Part shown: one piece after another, positions 9,601 to 19,667 of the stretch
How positions within the stretch are numbered: the stretch's first letter is position 1
Layout: each line of letters begins with the position of its first letter
Assembly (NCBI GenBank): GCA_003427395.1
Contig: BFEA01000163.1
Coordinates: 2,155,905-2,187,848, forward strand
Source of the DNA: Chara braunii
Taxonomy: Eukaryota > Streptophyta > Charophyceae > Charales > Characeae
Direction of reading: 5' to 3'
DNA length: 31,944 nt
The notes under the pieces: generated by a model
Seen by the model: the letters and a program-made list of their open reading frames with translations, nothing else
Database searches by the model: none
What the model was told of the DNA's origin: nothing
Program-made: the position numbers and the translations under genes

Positions 9601-10113
9601 CTGAAGAAGAAGAGGAAGACGTCTGAGACGGGCAGAGGAGAGTTGGAGAGGGCGAGGTAGATAGGAGGAGAGTCCTCACTCCCGGATCTCGTACCCAGGT
9701 CCTTACCTGCAGGTGCAAGAAGGCACCTTGGAACTGCCGCACTCCTCCCTGGAGTGGCTGCTGGCTGGGCCTAAATATCGGCCGGCGGCCAGTTCGGCCT
9801 CTGCCTCCCAAGGTGGCCCCCGATCTGAACCATCGGGTCTATCGTCCGATCCGTGGTTCAGGTCGGACCGGTTTTCGGGAAGACAGGATCCTAAATGGCA
9901 GCCTGGTCCAAACGAAAAACGTTTGGCCATTTCCCGCCCAGGGCCTGCGGCTGCAGGGTGTGGTCTGGAACCGGTTGCGCAAGGCCAAAGGGGCGGCCTG
10001 AAAAGGTCCGGCCTTTGGGCCGGCCTGGCCTGGATTATCACGTCCAGGCCCTCGGAACCCCTCAGCCTAGTCATCGGGCCTGAAAGGGCCTGTGTGGAAT
10101 GCAGTATTTAACA
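9026..10113 (-). repeat. Gypsy-1 5' LTR
   Basis: A direct repeat of 1655-2852. On the plus strand it begins TGAATACATTC and ends GTATTTAACA. In element orientation this LTR would carry the promoter. ATATTTAG near 9772-9779 on the minus strand is a weak TATA candidate only. It has a much larger GAA tract than the partner LTR and lacks the 158-base segment. The junction CTTGGAACTG-CCGCACTCC near 9735 shows where that segment would sit. Confidence 0.93.
9505..9617. repeat. Expanded GAA/TTC triplet repeat in LTR
   Basis: Structure on the plus strand: 18 GAA units (9505-9558), GTCT, 12 units (9563-9598), GTCT, then three units and a GAG GAA tail. The other LTR has 7 and 3 units at the matching place, so the tract has changed length since insertion. 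Confidence 0.95.
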
Positions 10114-10118
10114 GCGCC
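10114..10118. repeat. Target-site duplication of Gypsy-1 (right copy)
   Basis: GCGCC directly after the LTR end ...TTTAACA; partner at 1637-1641. Confidence 0.75.
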
Positions 10119-10310
10119 CCTCAAATTCTGCCAACAATCCTGAACTCCTACCTGAAAAGTCCAGCTCATTAGGAGGGAGTTATTGAGTTTGTGAAAGTTG
10201 AACCCCTTTTTTACATACTGTTAAAAACTTATTATGAGTTCGATGGGTTTGTGGACCAGACCCGTTCCTACTTTTTCCACTTTCTTCTCTCCATCCTACT
10301 ATTCCCTGCG
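10114..10310 (-). pseudogene. LINE-A ORF2 fragment: end of endonuclease domain and linker
   Basis: The minus-strand frame reads TGLVHKPIELIISF, a stop (TAA, 10221-10223), then VKKGFNFHKLNNSLL, ending at the gypsy insertion. LINE-B has TGLDHKPIFLHL and GKGFYKLNNSLV in the same order (16536-16630), so this is the C-terminal end of an apurinic-type endonuclease. The catalytic Asp of the DH motif is Val here (codon 10254-10256). Its codon phase joins that of the other LINE-A half when Gypsy-1 is removed. No endonuclease homology is visible beyond about 10310, so the copy is 5'-truncated or too diverged. Confidence 0.78.
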
Positions 10311-12176
10311 CAGAGCTTCTACATGCAAACAAATATAGGGCACAAATGTGTGGGAAGTCCGGCAGGTGTGTGGGCACCTAGTGCTCAACTACACGAATGT
10401 GGCTAGCCTTCCGGCACTCACTTTTGAAGCATTGGAACGGGTACTTCAGCACCCCCCCCCCCCAAATCTTGGAAAGGAAAAGCTGTTTCAATTATTTCTG
10501 TACATATGGGTCGAAAAGAGGTTGATGTGCTGATTATTTACAAAAGTGGAAATTTGGAAAACCAGTTGTTGTGGTGATTTTTTCAAAACACAGACACTCA
10601 CATGCACGCACACAACCATGGGTTTCATCTTGAAGGCTTTATGACTGAAACCGAGTTTAGGTAGTTTGGAAGTAAGCAAGCTCTGTGGTCACATACTCCA
10701 AATAAAATCCAGTCAAAAAAGGCAATCCTATGAAAGACATGCGCCTTTTAGCCTCATAGCATATATATTTAGAAGGTAACAAAGAAGTTAATCCACCCAT
10801 GTTCATTGTTTTGGTGCGGGCATTTGCCTGCAAGGGGAGGGCTACTCTTGAACGCTGCCAACTTGATTTCCTCATTAAGAATGCCATATCGTGTTTGCTA
10901 GAAAGTAAAGAATGATTCCATATCCTGGATCTCCTCGCCTGCATTTTCTGCTGTGGGCGTACTGACTGGTTTTCTTTTTTTGTTGCCTTTGCGTTTATAG
11001 GCTATTTGATTATTTTGTCCTTATTTTTGAAGACCTTGTGCGCACAGCGAGGAAAGAGGGACAATTTGACTCAGGAATCATCGATGTCAGGGCAAATCAC
11101 ATCGAAATCGCATCGGGGCCAAAGGCAAGGAAACCATTCCACTGAAGTATATTATCCTTGGGTTGTTTTTGGACCCTTCCTTTTTGTCAAAGTTCTGATT
11201 GTGGTCTGTTCTGAAACATGGTTCATTATGACACAGCCCAACATTCAGGTTCTTACCTCGGATTCAGCAACTGTAATCTGTGCTATGCTGACACATGCTT
11301 TTCATTAAACCACCAGTCCCTTTCCCAGCTGTTTTGCTTCAACGCCGCGGATCAACAGCAGGTTAACCAACGGTTTGGCTTGCCGGGCCCAAAGTGGCTG
11401 GTGGAGCCAGGCAAAAAGAAATATAATTTGTGCCTGCAATCAGACTCGTTCTTATTCACACTTTACATGCATGTAAACAGCAGCGCAGCAAACTGGCGAC
11501 ATGCGCCCACTCAAAACTCAGAGATATCACAACCAGATACGAGTTCACTTCCAATCGGCTATGGCGGCCCAGCGCCCAAACAACTCGCTGTTCACATACA
11601 CCGGATCACCCTGGATATCCCACACACGTCACTCCGACCACTCGAACACACACACACACACGTCCCACTAACTACCGCTATGGCACCTATGGCTGCCTCT
11701 ACCCTATCACTACACTAAGCTCCTTCTCTGTCGCCCACTGCGTCCTCCGGGCTCACCGCAGACCTCCTTGCACAAGTCGCTGTGGCAGCGCTTCCGCATG
11801 GTTCACGCAGGAATGAATGAAAGGCTGGGCGCTGCCTCCTGATTTATACTTCGGAAACTCGTTGGTCTGCCCTTTGCCATCGGCCCATGGTGCTCACAGT
11901 CCCCCGTGGTACTTGCTGGACCGGACTGGGACTGACTGGACCTTACCGCTGACTGACTGTGGACTCACTGCTATCCTACCGAGGTCGTACTGCGATTGCA
12001 CTGCAGTTCAGTCCACCACTTGCCTCGCCACTTGACCACTTGCCCACTTGCCGACCTTTTAGAAGGACTACAGCTAGACTTCTGGAACTCGCTAAGACTT
12101 CTACTCTATAGATCGACAGATCGAACCCCTGCTACCTACGGACCTATGACAGACCTACCAACTGTCTACGAATACA
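10311..12176. other. No recognised gene
   Basis: About 1.9 kb of mixed sequence. There is a run of twelve C at 10452-10463 and a CA repeat near 11647-11661. Open frames up to 166 codons (11218-11718) and 128 codons (11430-11816) overlap each other and show no domain or motif I know. The part after about 11930 is rich in ACTGACTGGAC-like words and may already belong to the LINE 3' tail that becomes recognisable at 12177. Exons of an unknown gene cannot be excluded. Confidence 0.45.
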
Positions 12177-12300
12177 CAGGTCACAGGTTCAACTCTCGGG
12201 TCTACACAGATACTGTACATGGGTAGGGTGAGGTCTAGGGATCGAACCCTGAGATCTGCATCTGCTACTGCAAAAGGTGAAAACCGTTTCATGCCCACAT
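12177..12300 (+). mobile_element. LINE 3'-UTR fragment related to LINE-B
   Basis: Positions 12231-12260 match 21964-21993 of the LINE-B 3' UTR at 28 of 30 bases (AGGTCTAGGGATCGA...). Looser similarity runs from AGGTCACAGGTTCAA (near 12178) to GTGAAAACCGTTTC (near 12280). No coding part precedes it, so it is a heavily 5'-truncated copy or a short element using the same tail. Confidence 0.7.
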
Positions 12301-12417
12301 TGATTCATTTTTTTTTGGCTCACAGCTGCAATCCGGTTTGGGAAAAAGACGCTTGGAGGGGCTGATGGTTTAAGACACAGCCCAAGATCCTGGTATTAAG
12401 GTGCATGTTTAATCATT

Positions 12418-13349
12418 TGCGAGGCACAAGGCCTCGATACGCCCTACTGGGCCCTATTTTCAACACAGTCGGCCGCCCTAGGTGAAAGCAGGCTCGACCG
12501 AGGCCTACAGGCCATTTTTGGGGTCACCACGCAACTGGGGAAATTCAGGCAGTTGCGCAGTGCCAGTTGGTTGAGAGCGCCCAAGCCCAGGCTGCCCCTT
12601 TCCAATGTAACCGAGGCAGGCCCTGGACTAGTTTCGCAACATGGACCGAACACAGGCCGCGGGCAGTTGGATACGGGCAACCACCACAGGGACAGGGCCT
12701 GCTTTGTTTGGACTGGGGTTCAGTCTCTCTGGGCCTACCGGAAGCTTCTGGGCAGGGGGCCAGCACAGCCAAGCTGCACGGAAGCAGGCAGGCCACTTCC
12801 ATTTAGGAAAGGGCCTGCCCACGCATTCGGCATTTGGGCACTGGCTGCATGCTGCGCAAGGGCTGCTGCGCTAATGCTGGCCAACGCGTGACGGGCGAGC
12901 TGGAAGGAGCAGGCAGCCATAGCCGAGCTGCGCTGCTGTATGCTAGATGGGGCGCATGGTGGTCCTTGGGTGCACGTGATATCTTTGAGTTGGGGAACGA
13001 GGTAGTGAGTGATACGAGAGACATACCTGGTGCTTTAAGCGTACGCCATTGACCGAGATCTGCTCGTACTTCGTGGAGCTGTTGACGTCATCGGCGGCAT
13101 TGTAGGATAGGCTAGATAGGATCTGCCATCTGTTGTCTGGGCGCCGAGCGCCAGATAGGATATCGTCATTGGTTCTTCGTTGATGATGATGAGACTATTC
13201 CAGCATTGTCAATTATGAGCTTTTGCTGTGCTCTTATTTGGTGGAACTCGTGATGCAGTTCTGCTATTGGCTTGAGATCACGACTATCTGGTCTCATGTG
13301 TATGATGCTGTTTGATTTCTGAAGTTCGCTATCACTCATTTTCCTAGCA
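12418..13349 (+). repeat. Gypsy-2 copy A 5' LTR
   Basis: Begins TGCGAGGCACAAGG and ends TTCCTAGCA, 932 bases. It matches the copy B LTRs at 23374-24303 and 31233-31944. Three bases (ATT) separate it from the primer site, as in copy B. Confidence 0.88.
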
Positions 13350-13352
13350 ATT

Positions 13353-13364
13353 TGGTATCGGAGC
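13353..13364 (+). promoter_or_regulatory. Primer-binding site of Gypsy-2 copy A
   Basis: TGGTATCGGAGC differs at one position from the initiator-Met tRNA site TGGTATCAGAGC found intact in copy B. Confidence 0.85.
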
Positions 13365-14623
13365 TGTCGTACGGTGCGCTCATCTGGTGCTAGTCTTCTG
13401 ACTTTGCGGTGCATGCACGTGGTCTGCTAGGCTAGCGGCCGTGGGAGGTGTGTAGTGAGGAGGGTGGAGACAAGTGAGGCGACCCAGGTGGAGAGGGGAT
13501 CGCCAGGAAGGCTAAGTGGTGAATATTGGGTGTTTACAGTGTGATGAGAACTATCCGATGTGTGATTGATGCTGAGGTGGAACGGTGCAATGCTGGTTGT
13601 GCCAAAGCAGCGATTGGTCATCATAATCAACATCGGGTCATCTGGTGAGAATATATGTGGTTGGGGGCAGCTATTTTGAGCTACGTTGCACCTAACCTTA
13701 TCTACCCTCTTCGACACTTCTTACCGTGAGGATGTGTGTTCTGTTTTGAGAGTCCTCTCATGTGTGGAGTCGTCGGCGCTCAACCTTGAGAGTCGTCTGT
13801 GTTCACGTGGAGCATTTGGAAGGAGAGGGCGGTGCTATCTGAAGGGCCCTGGACAAAGCACTGGGTCACGGTCACCATGCCAACCCACCGGGAGTAGAGC
13901 ACGCATGCTTTGCTGCTTTGTCCTTTGTCTGCTCGCTGCGCTATAGAGGGGTTCTGAGGGGCAGGTCAGCCCTATGGGAAAGACGAGACCGGACGTCTAT
14001 AAATAAATACCGGCGGGGACCTTCCACTGGCTGTGATCGTCGTCCTGTTTGCGACGTTAAATAATTCCTGAGGACTTCGGGGGCCGTCCATAAAAACGCC
14101 TCCTGATCAGCCAATCGGTCAGTGTAAGGCTCGCTGCACGCGAGGATAAACACGGTGCAGGGCTGGCCAGCTCAGTAGAACTCGGGGCACAGGGGTGGGT
14201 CGTGTGCACACCTTTAGACACGCACACTCCTGATTGCTCAGGGACGTTGACGACAAGAGACATTCAGGAAGAACTGAGGAAGGGGTAGATTCCAGGTGAT
14301 AAGTTTGGGCAAGATTCCATTTTGCAAACAGACCCAACAAACAATTCTATGTTCATTTTGACTAGTTAGATGTACATCCATTAGCATCTGACATACAACA
14401 TAGTTTAGAATTGTTCTTTGTTCAATGTGCTTTCTGCTTGCGAACTAGTCAAAGTCAAAGTAGTGTTGTTTGTAGGAACCTGAACTTACCTGTTGGACCC
14501 AAATGTATATCCTCTGATTTAGCCACCGATTAATTATTTAATTATTTTAAATCGGTTTGTGCACTACGCTGTAATAGGCATCAAAGAGTGACCTAGTGCA
14601 GAGCGTGTATAGTTCTGTAGCAT
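13365..14623 (+). other. Gypsy-2 copy A leader with TATA-like box and AT-rich hairpin
   Basis: A long untranslated leader that is similar throughout to 24319-25564. Two features are kept in both copies. One is TATAAATAAATA at 13998-14009. The other is an inverted repeat CCGATT...AATCGG with an AT-only centre at 14526-14555, about 70 bases before the gag start. I see no coding signal in it. Confidence 0.75.
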
Positions 14624-15450
14624 ATGAGCGGTAGGGATTCCACTAGTGAGGACGACCGGATCTTGCGATCGGCTAGACGCCTGATAGCCCACTTGGCCTT
14701 AGGGAGAGGGAGCAGCAGCAGCGGAGAGCTAGGGCAGCAGAGGCCAGCAGGGCATTCGCAAGTGAAGCCGCTGCTGCTTCAGCAGCCATGGCGACTACTG
14801 CGCAGCAGAGTTCCCAGGCCATCAGTTCAGGGGCCGTAGGGTCAACGGTCGCGCAGACCCTGAGACACTCCACTGGCATCATGGCAAGCCAGCCACTAGT
14901 GTTGACTTCCGATGAGATCGCCATGCAACAGGCAGCACTGCAGGAGGCACAGCTACAGAAGGCTTTATGAGAGATAAAAGCGGAGAAGGAAAGAATGATT
15001 AGAAGAAGAGTCAGGATGCAGCGGAGACAAGCGAATGTTAGCGAGTTAGAGGGAATGGACCTGACGCATATGGATGCAAATGTGAGGACGTTGCAGACAG
15101 CCCTGCTAGGTGTTGTAGAGATGCAGGACCACCACACGGCTCTCCTTTAGGACATCCAGCAGAGTCTGGCCTTGCTGGTCGGGCGAGCGCATGCAGCACC
15201 ATTGCTGTTCGGGCCCGGTGCCTGGCCTGTTGTACAACCTCCTCCTTATGTCCCACTGGTGAGTGGGGTATTCCCATATGTCTCCCCAGTATTGGTCCAA
15301 GCCGTTTCCCTAGGTATGACGTTAGCAGGAGGGTTCTCAGCCACAGCCCCAGCAGCAGATAGTGCAGCAGCCTGGTCCCCAAGGTCCACAGCCTGGAGTG
15401 GGACAGGTGCTGGGACAAAGTCAGTGGGTTCCAAAGACGGCCATCGCACA
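14624..15450 (+). pseudogene. gag: Gypsy-2 copy A gag N-terminal part, broken
   Basis: The start ATG (14624) opens with MSGRDSTSEDDRILRSARR, matching copy B (MSDREVRQSDDRLLRSARR). The frame then shifts; the true continuation is the frame with RAFASEAAAASAAMATTAQQ (near 14750) and EIKAEKERMIRRRVRMQRRQ (near 14970-15030). That frame is cut by TGA at 14968-14970 and TAG at 15148-15150. It continues through LLVGRAHAAP and a Pro/Val-rich segment to about 15450. The Arg/Gln/Glu-rich middle could form a coiled coil. The capsid core and zinc knuckle are missing because the copy is truncated. Confidence 0.82.
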
Positions 15451-15469
15451 AATGGTTAACAGGTACCCT

Positions 15470-15795
15470 CACTTTTCACCCCTAGGGTAACCTTCACAAC
15501 CCTGAAAAGTGCAGTGGGGATCATGTTTTTTTGTTTTTTTTTGTTTTTTTTTGTTTTTTTTTGTTTTTTTTTTGTTTTTCCCTGTCTTGTTTTTGGTCAA
15601 GCTCTGTATGTGCCAAGTTTGGTGTCTGTTGGGTTCTTGGAGATGGTTGTTTTGGGCAGTGGTGAAAATCGTGAAAATCGACAAATTGAAATGTTGGTGA
15701 AATTTCATGAAAGTGCACTTTTGGCTTGCTGTTTTATATGTTTTTAATTATTTTTTTGTGGTTTTCTTTTTACAATAAGTTAGTAAGAAGTGCAC
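15470..15795. other. Junction region between Gypsy-2 copy A and LINE-B
   Basis: Contains an inverted repeat (TCACTTTTCA near 15469 with TGAAAAGTG near 15503) and a T-rich tandem block (15525-15584). After that comes AT-rich sequence with two copies of GTGAAAATCG near 15661-15680. The last 200 bases are probably the untranslated start of LINE-B. No gene seen. Confidence 0.5.
15525..15584. repeat. Tandem T-run repeat (T7-10 then G)
   Basis: Five T runs of 7, 9, 9, 9 and 10 bases, each followed by a single G. It is a low-complexity tandem array rather than a plain poly(T) tail. Confidence 0.9.
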
Positions 15796-17050
15796 TCTAA
15801 TGTTAATGGCTTGGCAGGGGTGCTAGACAACCAACATAAATGGCAGAATATAATCAACTACACGGAATGGTTTGGTGCCTCGCCATCAGACTTTGTTTGC
15901 TTTTTAAAAACACACCTCACAATGTCAAGTGAGCATCAGCAATCAAGAATAGGATAGTCCAGAAGATTCAGAGACTCAAAGACGCTTGGTGGGCACCAGC
16001 AACCACTCCTCATTCGGACGGGGTAGTTGTACGTCAAAATAATAGATCGCAGACAGCAGGCAAGATAGTAATCAATAATGTCACAGTCGATGAAACGGAT
16101 TGGAGATGGGTGAAGGTTAACTTTGAGTTTCACGACGAGCCATACACGCTGATGGCAGTATACTGTCTCAATGGATCCCAACAAAGGATAGAGTTTGTGG
16201 AACAACTTCAAGGCATCTTAAAAGAAGATAGACACCTAGTAATGGCAGGGGATTGGAATGCGACTTTAGATCCTACGGTGGATAGACTGGCTGCAGGGAG
16301 TAGACAGTGGGAGGAGGGTTTATCAGAAGAAGCTTTGCCAATCCACAGTATGATGACATGTAAGGATCTGGTGGACCCATACATATTGCACTTTCCTGAC
16401 GAAAGATGGTTTACTTATTTGAAGAGAAACCGTAGTCAACATGTTTCTGCATCAAGAATAGACTATTTTTTTATATCATCAAGCATAATTGGCATGATAC
16501 ACACTTTGGGAATAGGAGATTTACCTTACGAAACAGGTTTGGATCATAAGCCAATTTTTCTTCATCTCGTTACGGATAAACAGGTCAAGAGGGGTAAAGG
16601 TTTTTACAAACTAAATAATTCACTCGTGCGCACCATAGAAATGAGACAGACAATACTGCAAGTGTGTCAGGCACATAACCCGGACACGCAGACCTTCCCG
16701 GAATTGCTTCTCGCACTCTCCAAAGCATCGTCAGGAGTGGCTAGATGCTTGGCAGATGGAAGAAAGGAAAGAGAGCATGAACTACAACAGGCGATGAGAC
16801 TAGCGGAGTGCAACATCATCAACTTCCCAGGCCAAGATGTTTATGAAAGGGTACTGGAGGCAGCGAGAGCGAAATTGGCAGAATGGCAACGTTGGAGATC
16901 AAGAGGACTGCAAATGAGGGCCAGGGTTAGAGAATGGGAGGAAGGAGAAAGAATGACTAAATTCTTCTTCCGGAAAAAGTACATCCAGAGGAAGGAACAA
17001 CCTCATCAAACAATTACAAGGACCGGCTGGCCTTACTTCGGAGAAGGACG
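15796..17050 (+). pseudogene. LINE-B ORF2: AP-type endonuclease domain and linker
   Basis: The endonuclease nicks target DNA to prime reverse transcription. The N-terminal strand SNVNGLAGVL starts at 15796. The segment DFVCFLKTHLT aligns with the LQETH motif, but the catalytic Glu is Lys (codon 15907-15909). A TAG (15955-15957) and a frameshift follow. The frame from 16110 then carries AGDWNATLD (GDWN at 16248-16259), SRIDYFF (16455-16475) and GLDHKPIF (16539-16562), all typical of the exonuclease-endonuclease-phosphatase fold. A linker with WQRWRSRGLQMRARVREW (near 16880-16940) leads to another frameshift near 17045. Confidence 0.9.
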
Positions 17051-17052
17051 AG

Positions 17053-18078
17053 ATGCTTCAAGTGGCTTTACATTTCTATAGCAATCTGTATACAACAAGA
17101 GAACATGAACACCCAAGACCACAGGTGCAAGAAGCGCGAGCCAAGTTTCTGAACTATCTGCAGCCTACAATCTCGCAGTATCGGGCCGCAAAGCTGGATG
17201 TGCCATTGACAAAAGACTACCTATGGGAAGCATTAAACAAGACTCCCGGAAAAGACAGACTAACCAGGGAGTTTTGGCTGGAATATTCGCCAATTCTGGG
17301 GGATGATTATCTGGCGTTTCTGGAACAGGCATGGCAGGCAGAGGGATTGGGTCAAGACCCCGCAACCGGAATCGTCACTTTGATATACAAAAAGGGAGAC
17401 CCATCAGATATTCGTAATTACAGGCCGATAACGCCGCTATCTCTGACGTATAACATAGTTGCTAAAGTATTAGCGAACCACCTGACGACAATAACAACGG
17501 GTTGTTTCCATATAGATCAGACAGGATTCATACCAGATAGATTCATATTTGATAATGTTATGACCCTAACAGAAACAGTATGGTACATCCGGGATAAGAG
17601 GATTAATGCCGCTATCCTGTTCTTTGACTTTGAAAAGGCATATGACCAGGTTAGCTGGCCATTTCTACAGCAATGCATGGAAAAAATGGGAGTAGGTTCG
17701 AATTTCAGGAAATGGATAAGAGTTCTTTATAACGACGCACAAGGGCAAGTGCAGGTCAATGGGCACTTATCCTCGATTTACAGGATGACGAGGTCTGTCA
17801 GGCAAGGTGACCTCCTAGCCGCTCCGATATTCCTCTTCATAATGGAGGCACTGACATCCTTTCTACGTAAGGACCCATCAATCCAAAGGCTTGTAGCAGA
17901 GCCGGATCAGCAGGGGCACAATATACAACTTCCCACAGTTCTCCTTTTTGCAGACGACCTGACGGTGCTCATAAGGGCATCGAACTCATCGTTCCTCGCA
18001 CTGACGAAAGCTATGGAAGCCTTCCAACTTGCGTCTGAAATGAAGATCAATTGGCAGAAACTGAGGGATGGTGGTTAG
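17053..18078 (+). pseudogene. LINE-B ORF2: reverse transcriptase catalytic domain
   Basis: A 341-codon open frame. It includes NKTPGKDRLTREFW (residues 62-75), IYKKGDPSDIRNYRPITPLS (111-130), QTGFIPDR (156-163), FDFEKAYDQVSW (191-202, first catalytic Asp), SVRQGDLLAAP (248-258) and LLFADDLTVL (297-306, catalytic Asp pair). The palm is therefore complete and catalytically plausible. Frameshifts at both ends (near 17045 and near 18060) separate it from the endonuclease and the thumb. The first Met is not a natural start. Similar motifs occur in LINE-A on the other strand. Confidence 0.93.
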
Positions 18079-18988
18079 TAGATCGGGATCAGGAGGATAA
18101 CCCCCCTTCTAGTAGTCCGGAGGGGTTGAGGTGGACAACAACGCGAGTTCCCATCAGATATTTAGGCATCAAGATTACAGAAGCAGGGGCACATCAGGCG
18201 ATGGCGGCGAATCTAATGGCGAAAGTTCTATCTAAGTTGGGATCTTGGTCGGCAATATACACTTCCATTTACGGGATAACCCTCGTACTCAACGCCTCCA
18301 TCTTCTCCATGTTATGGTATGCAGGTTCAATATGGACACCATCGAAGTCCGCGACAACTGTGTTGAGAAGAAGAGCGGCTGCCTACCTTTGGACATCCAA
18401 AACTACCCAGACCAACTTTATATCCAAGGTGGCATGGAAACATGTTAGTGATGTCACTACAAAGCATCAGGGAGGGCTGGGTATACTAGACCCGGACACC
18501 CAGCTTAAAACACTACAAACCAAATGGGTTACTAGGCTGTTAACCCAGCACAAGCTACCATGGACCTCTTTGGTGCTGCACAGGATAAGACAAATGGCTA
18601 AATTTAAAACACCGCGGAATATGTTCGGGTTGTTTTTGGTAATGTGCGGCAATTGGGCTAGGGTGGGCAGAAGTGAGCGGAGCAATCAGGAGGACGACTT
18701 TGATGCTGCGAAAATGTCCTATTGGGAACAACTGTTGAAGTTATGGAAACATATCTTCCCGACAAAAGTTAAGGAGCCAAACACGAGGGAAGAAGTACTT
18801 AGACAACCTTTATTTGGCAACCCCAGTATTAAGGACGCACAGGGAAGCCGCTCACGCTGTCGATAAAAGATGCAAAGTGGGGAAGGTGGCTGGAGCACAG
18901 GGTTTGGCAGATAAAGCACATTTGGGAAGAAAGGGAAGGGAGATGGAAAACAGTTGGAGAACTGAGGACGCGCTTAAAGGGTTGTCAC
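18051..18988 (+). pseudogene. LINE-B ORF2: thumb and C-terminal region up to the hAT insertion
   Basis: The frame after the 18060 frameshift contains PIRYLGIKITEAGAHQ and KVLSKLGSWSAI, the motif after RT domain 7 in plant LINEs. It also contains SIFSMLWYAGSIW and KHQGGLGILDP. After a frame change near 18840-18870, KDAKWGRWLEHRVWQIKHIW leads to RTRLKGCH at the insertion point. The text resumes at 20606 in the same phase once the hAT element and one target copy are left out. Confidence 0.85.
18981..18988. repeat. hAT target-site duplication, left copy
   Basis: GTTGTCAC, identical to 20598-20605. Eight bases is the characteristic hAT duplication length. Confidence 0.95.
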
Positions 18989-19247
18989 CAGTGTTACACA
19001 CCCCGACGGTCGGCGGCCCTTGAATGGTCGGCTGCCGACCCGCCGACCGATCGGCTGGTCGACACCTAGCAGTCGGGGATCATCGGCACCCCACACTTTT
19101 TTGCTTTTTTTGTTTTTGGGATCCAGAGCCCCTAATAACCCCACCCACAACCCCATAGCGGCCCCCAATACCCGCATACACCAACCTAACACTCCCGAAC
19201 CGCCCCCAACATCCTTATTAACGCCGCCTATATTCCCTATATCACCC

Positions 19248-19277
19248 CTATACTCCGCCTATACTCCGCCTATACTC
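19248..19277. repeat. Short tandem repeat inside the hAT element
   Basis: Three units of CTATACTCCGC, the last one partial, in a C-rich stretch. Confidence 0.8.
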
Positions 19278-19335
19278 CAACCCATACCTGCGTCGTATCG
19301 CGAGCGCGCGAGCTCCGCACGCGCGGCGCATAACG

Positions 19336-19394
19336 CACGTGTAAGAATGCACGCGCACGTGATGCGACGCACCCCACTAAATAGGGTATAAAAA
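19336..19394 (+). promoter_or_regulatory. Promoter-like cluster in hAT element: two G-boxes and a TATA box
   Basis: CACGTG at 19336-19341 and again at 19356-19361, exactly 20 bases apart. TATAAAAA starts at 19387, about 25 bases further on. CACGTG is the plant bZIP/bHLH G-box. The arrangement looks like a promoter, but the transcript would run into the assembly gap, so the product is unknown. Confidence 0.35.
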
Positions 19395-19667
19395 AAAAAT
19401 GGAGAAGGCTGGCTGAGGTAGCCAATGGTGCACCTCCCCACAGAAAAAAAAATAGGGCCCACGTATTCCTTTTTGAATAGTCTTTTTCGCGGAGGACCCC
19501 AACAGTACATATGCAAGGGTCCCAACATCTCAAGAGATGTTCAGCAAATTTCGTATGAAAGAAGAGCAGGCCAGCAATATATGTTCTGGATCCGAAGTCA
19601 GGTCTGCTTTTGAGCAGTTATGGGTTACAAGTTACAACTACTTATTACCGTAGCTCTCTCTTTCTTT

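Larger units (their letters stand above)
1642..10113 (-). mobile_element. Gypsy-1: full-length Ty3/gypsy LTR retrotransposon with chromodomain, degenerate
   Basis: The element lies on the minus strand. Its 5' LTR is at 9026-10113, its primer site at 9013-9025 and its leader at 8174-9012. Gag follows (about 6517-8173), then protease, RT, RNase H, integrase and chromodomain (2919-6526), a polypurine tract at 2853-2865 and the 3' LTR at 1655-2852. The LTRs are direct repeats and start TG and end CA on either strand. The domain order PR-RT-RH-INT marks Ty3/gypsy (Metaviridae) rather than Ty1/copia. Several frameshifts, nonsense codons and an internal pol deletion show it is inactive. It sits inside LINE-A in the same orientation. 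A 13-base stretch (1642-1654) separates the 3' LTR from the target duplication. Confidence 0.93.
12418..15450 (+). mobile_element. Gypsy-2 copy A: 5' LTR, leader and partial gag, truncated
   Basis: This matches copy B (23374 to about 26540) in order: LTR, primer site, long leader, gag N-terminus. Similarity stops near 15450, just after the shared CAAAGACGGCCAT, where copy B goes on into the gag core. No second LTR follows. The copy was therefore cut off, and LINE-B starts about 350 bases later. Confidence 0.88.

Noticed and set aside
12553-12891. Overlapping frames in the Gypsy-2 LTRs (also 23623-23967 and 31508-31792)
   Set aside because: These are shadows of repeated LTR sequence with no protein signature.
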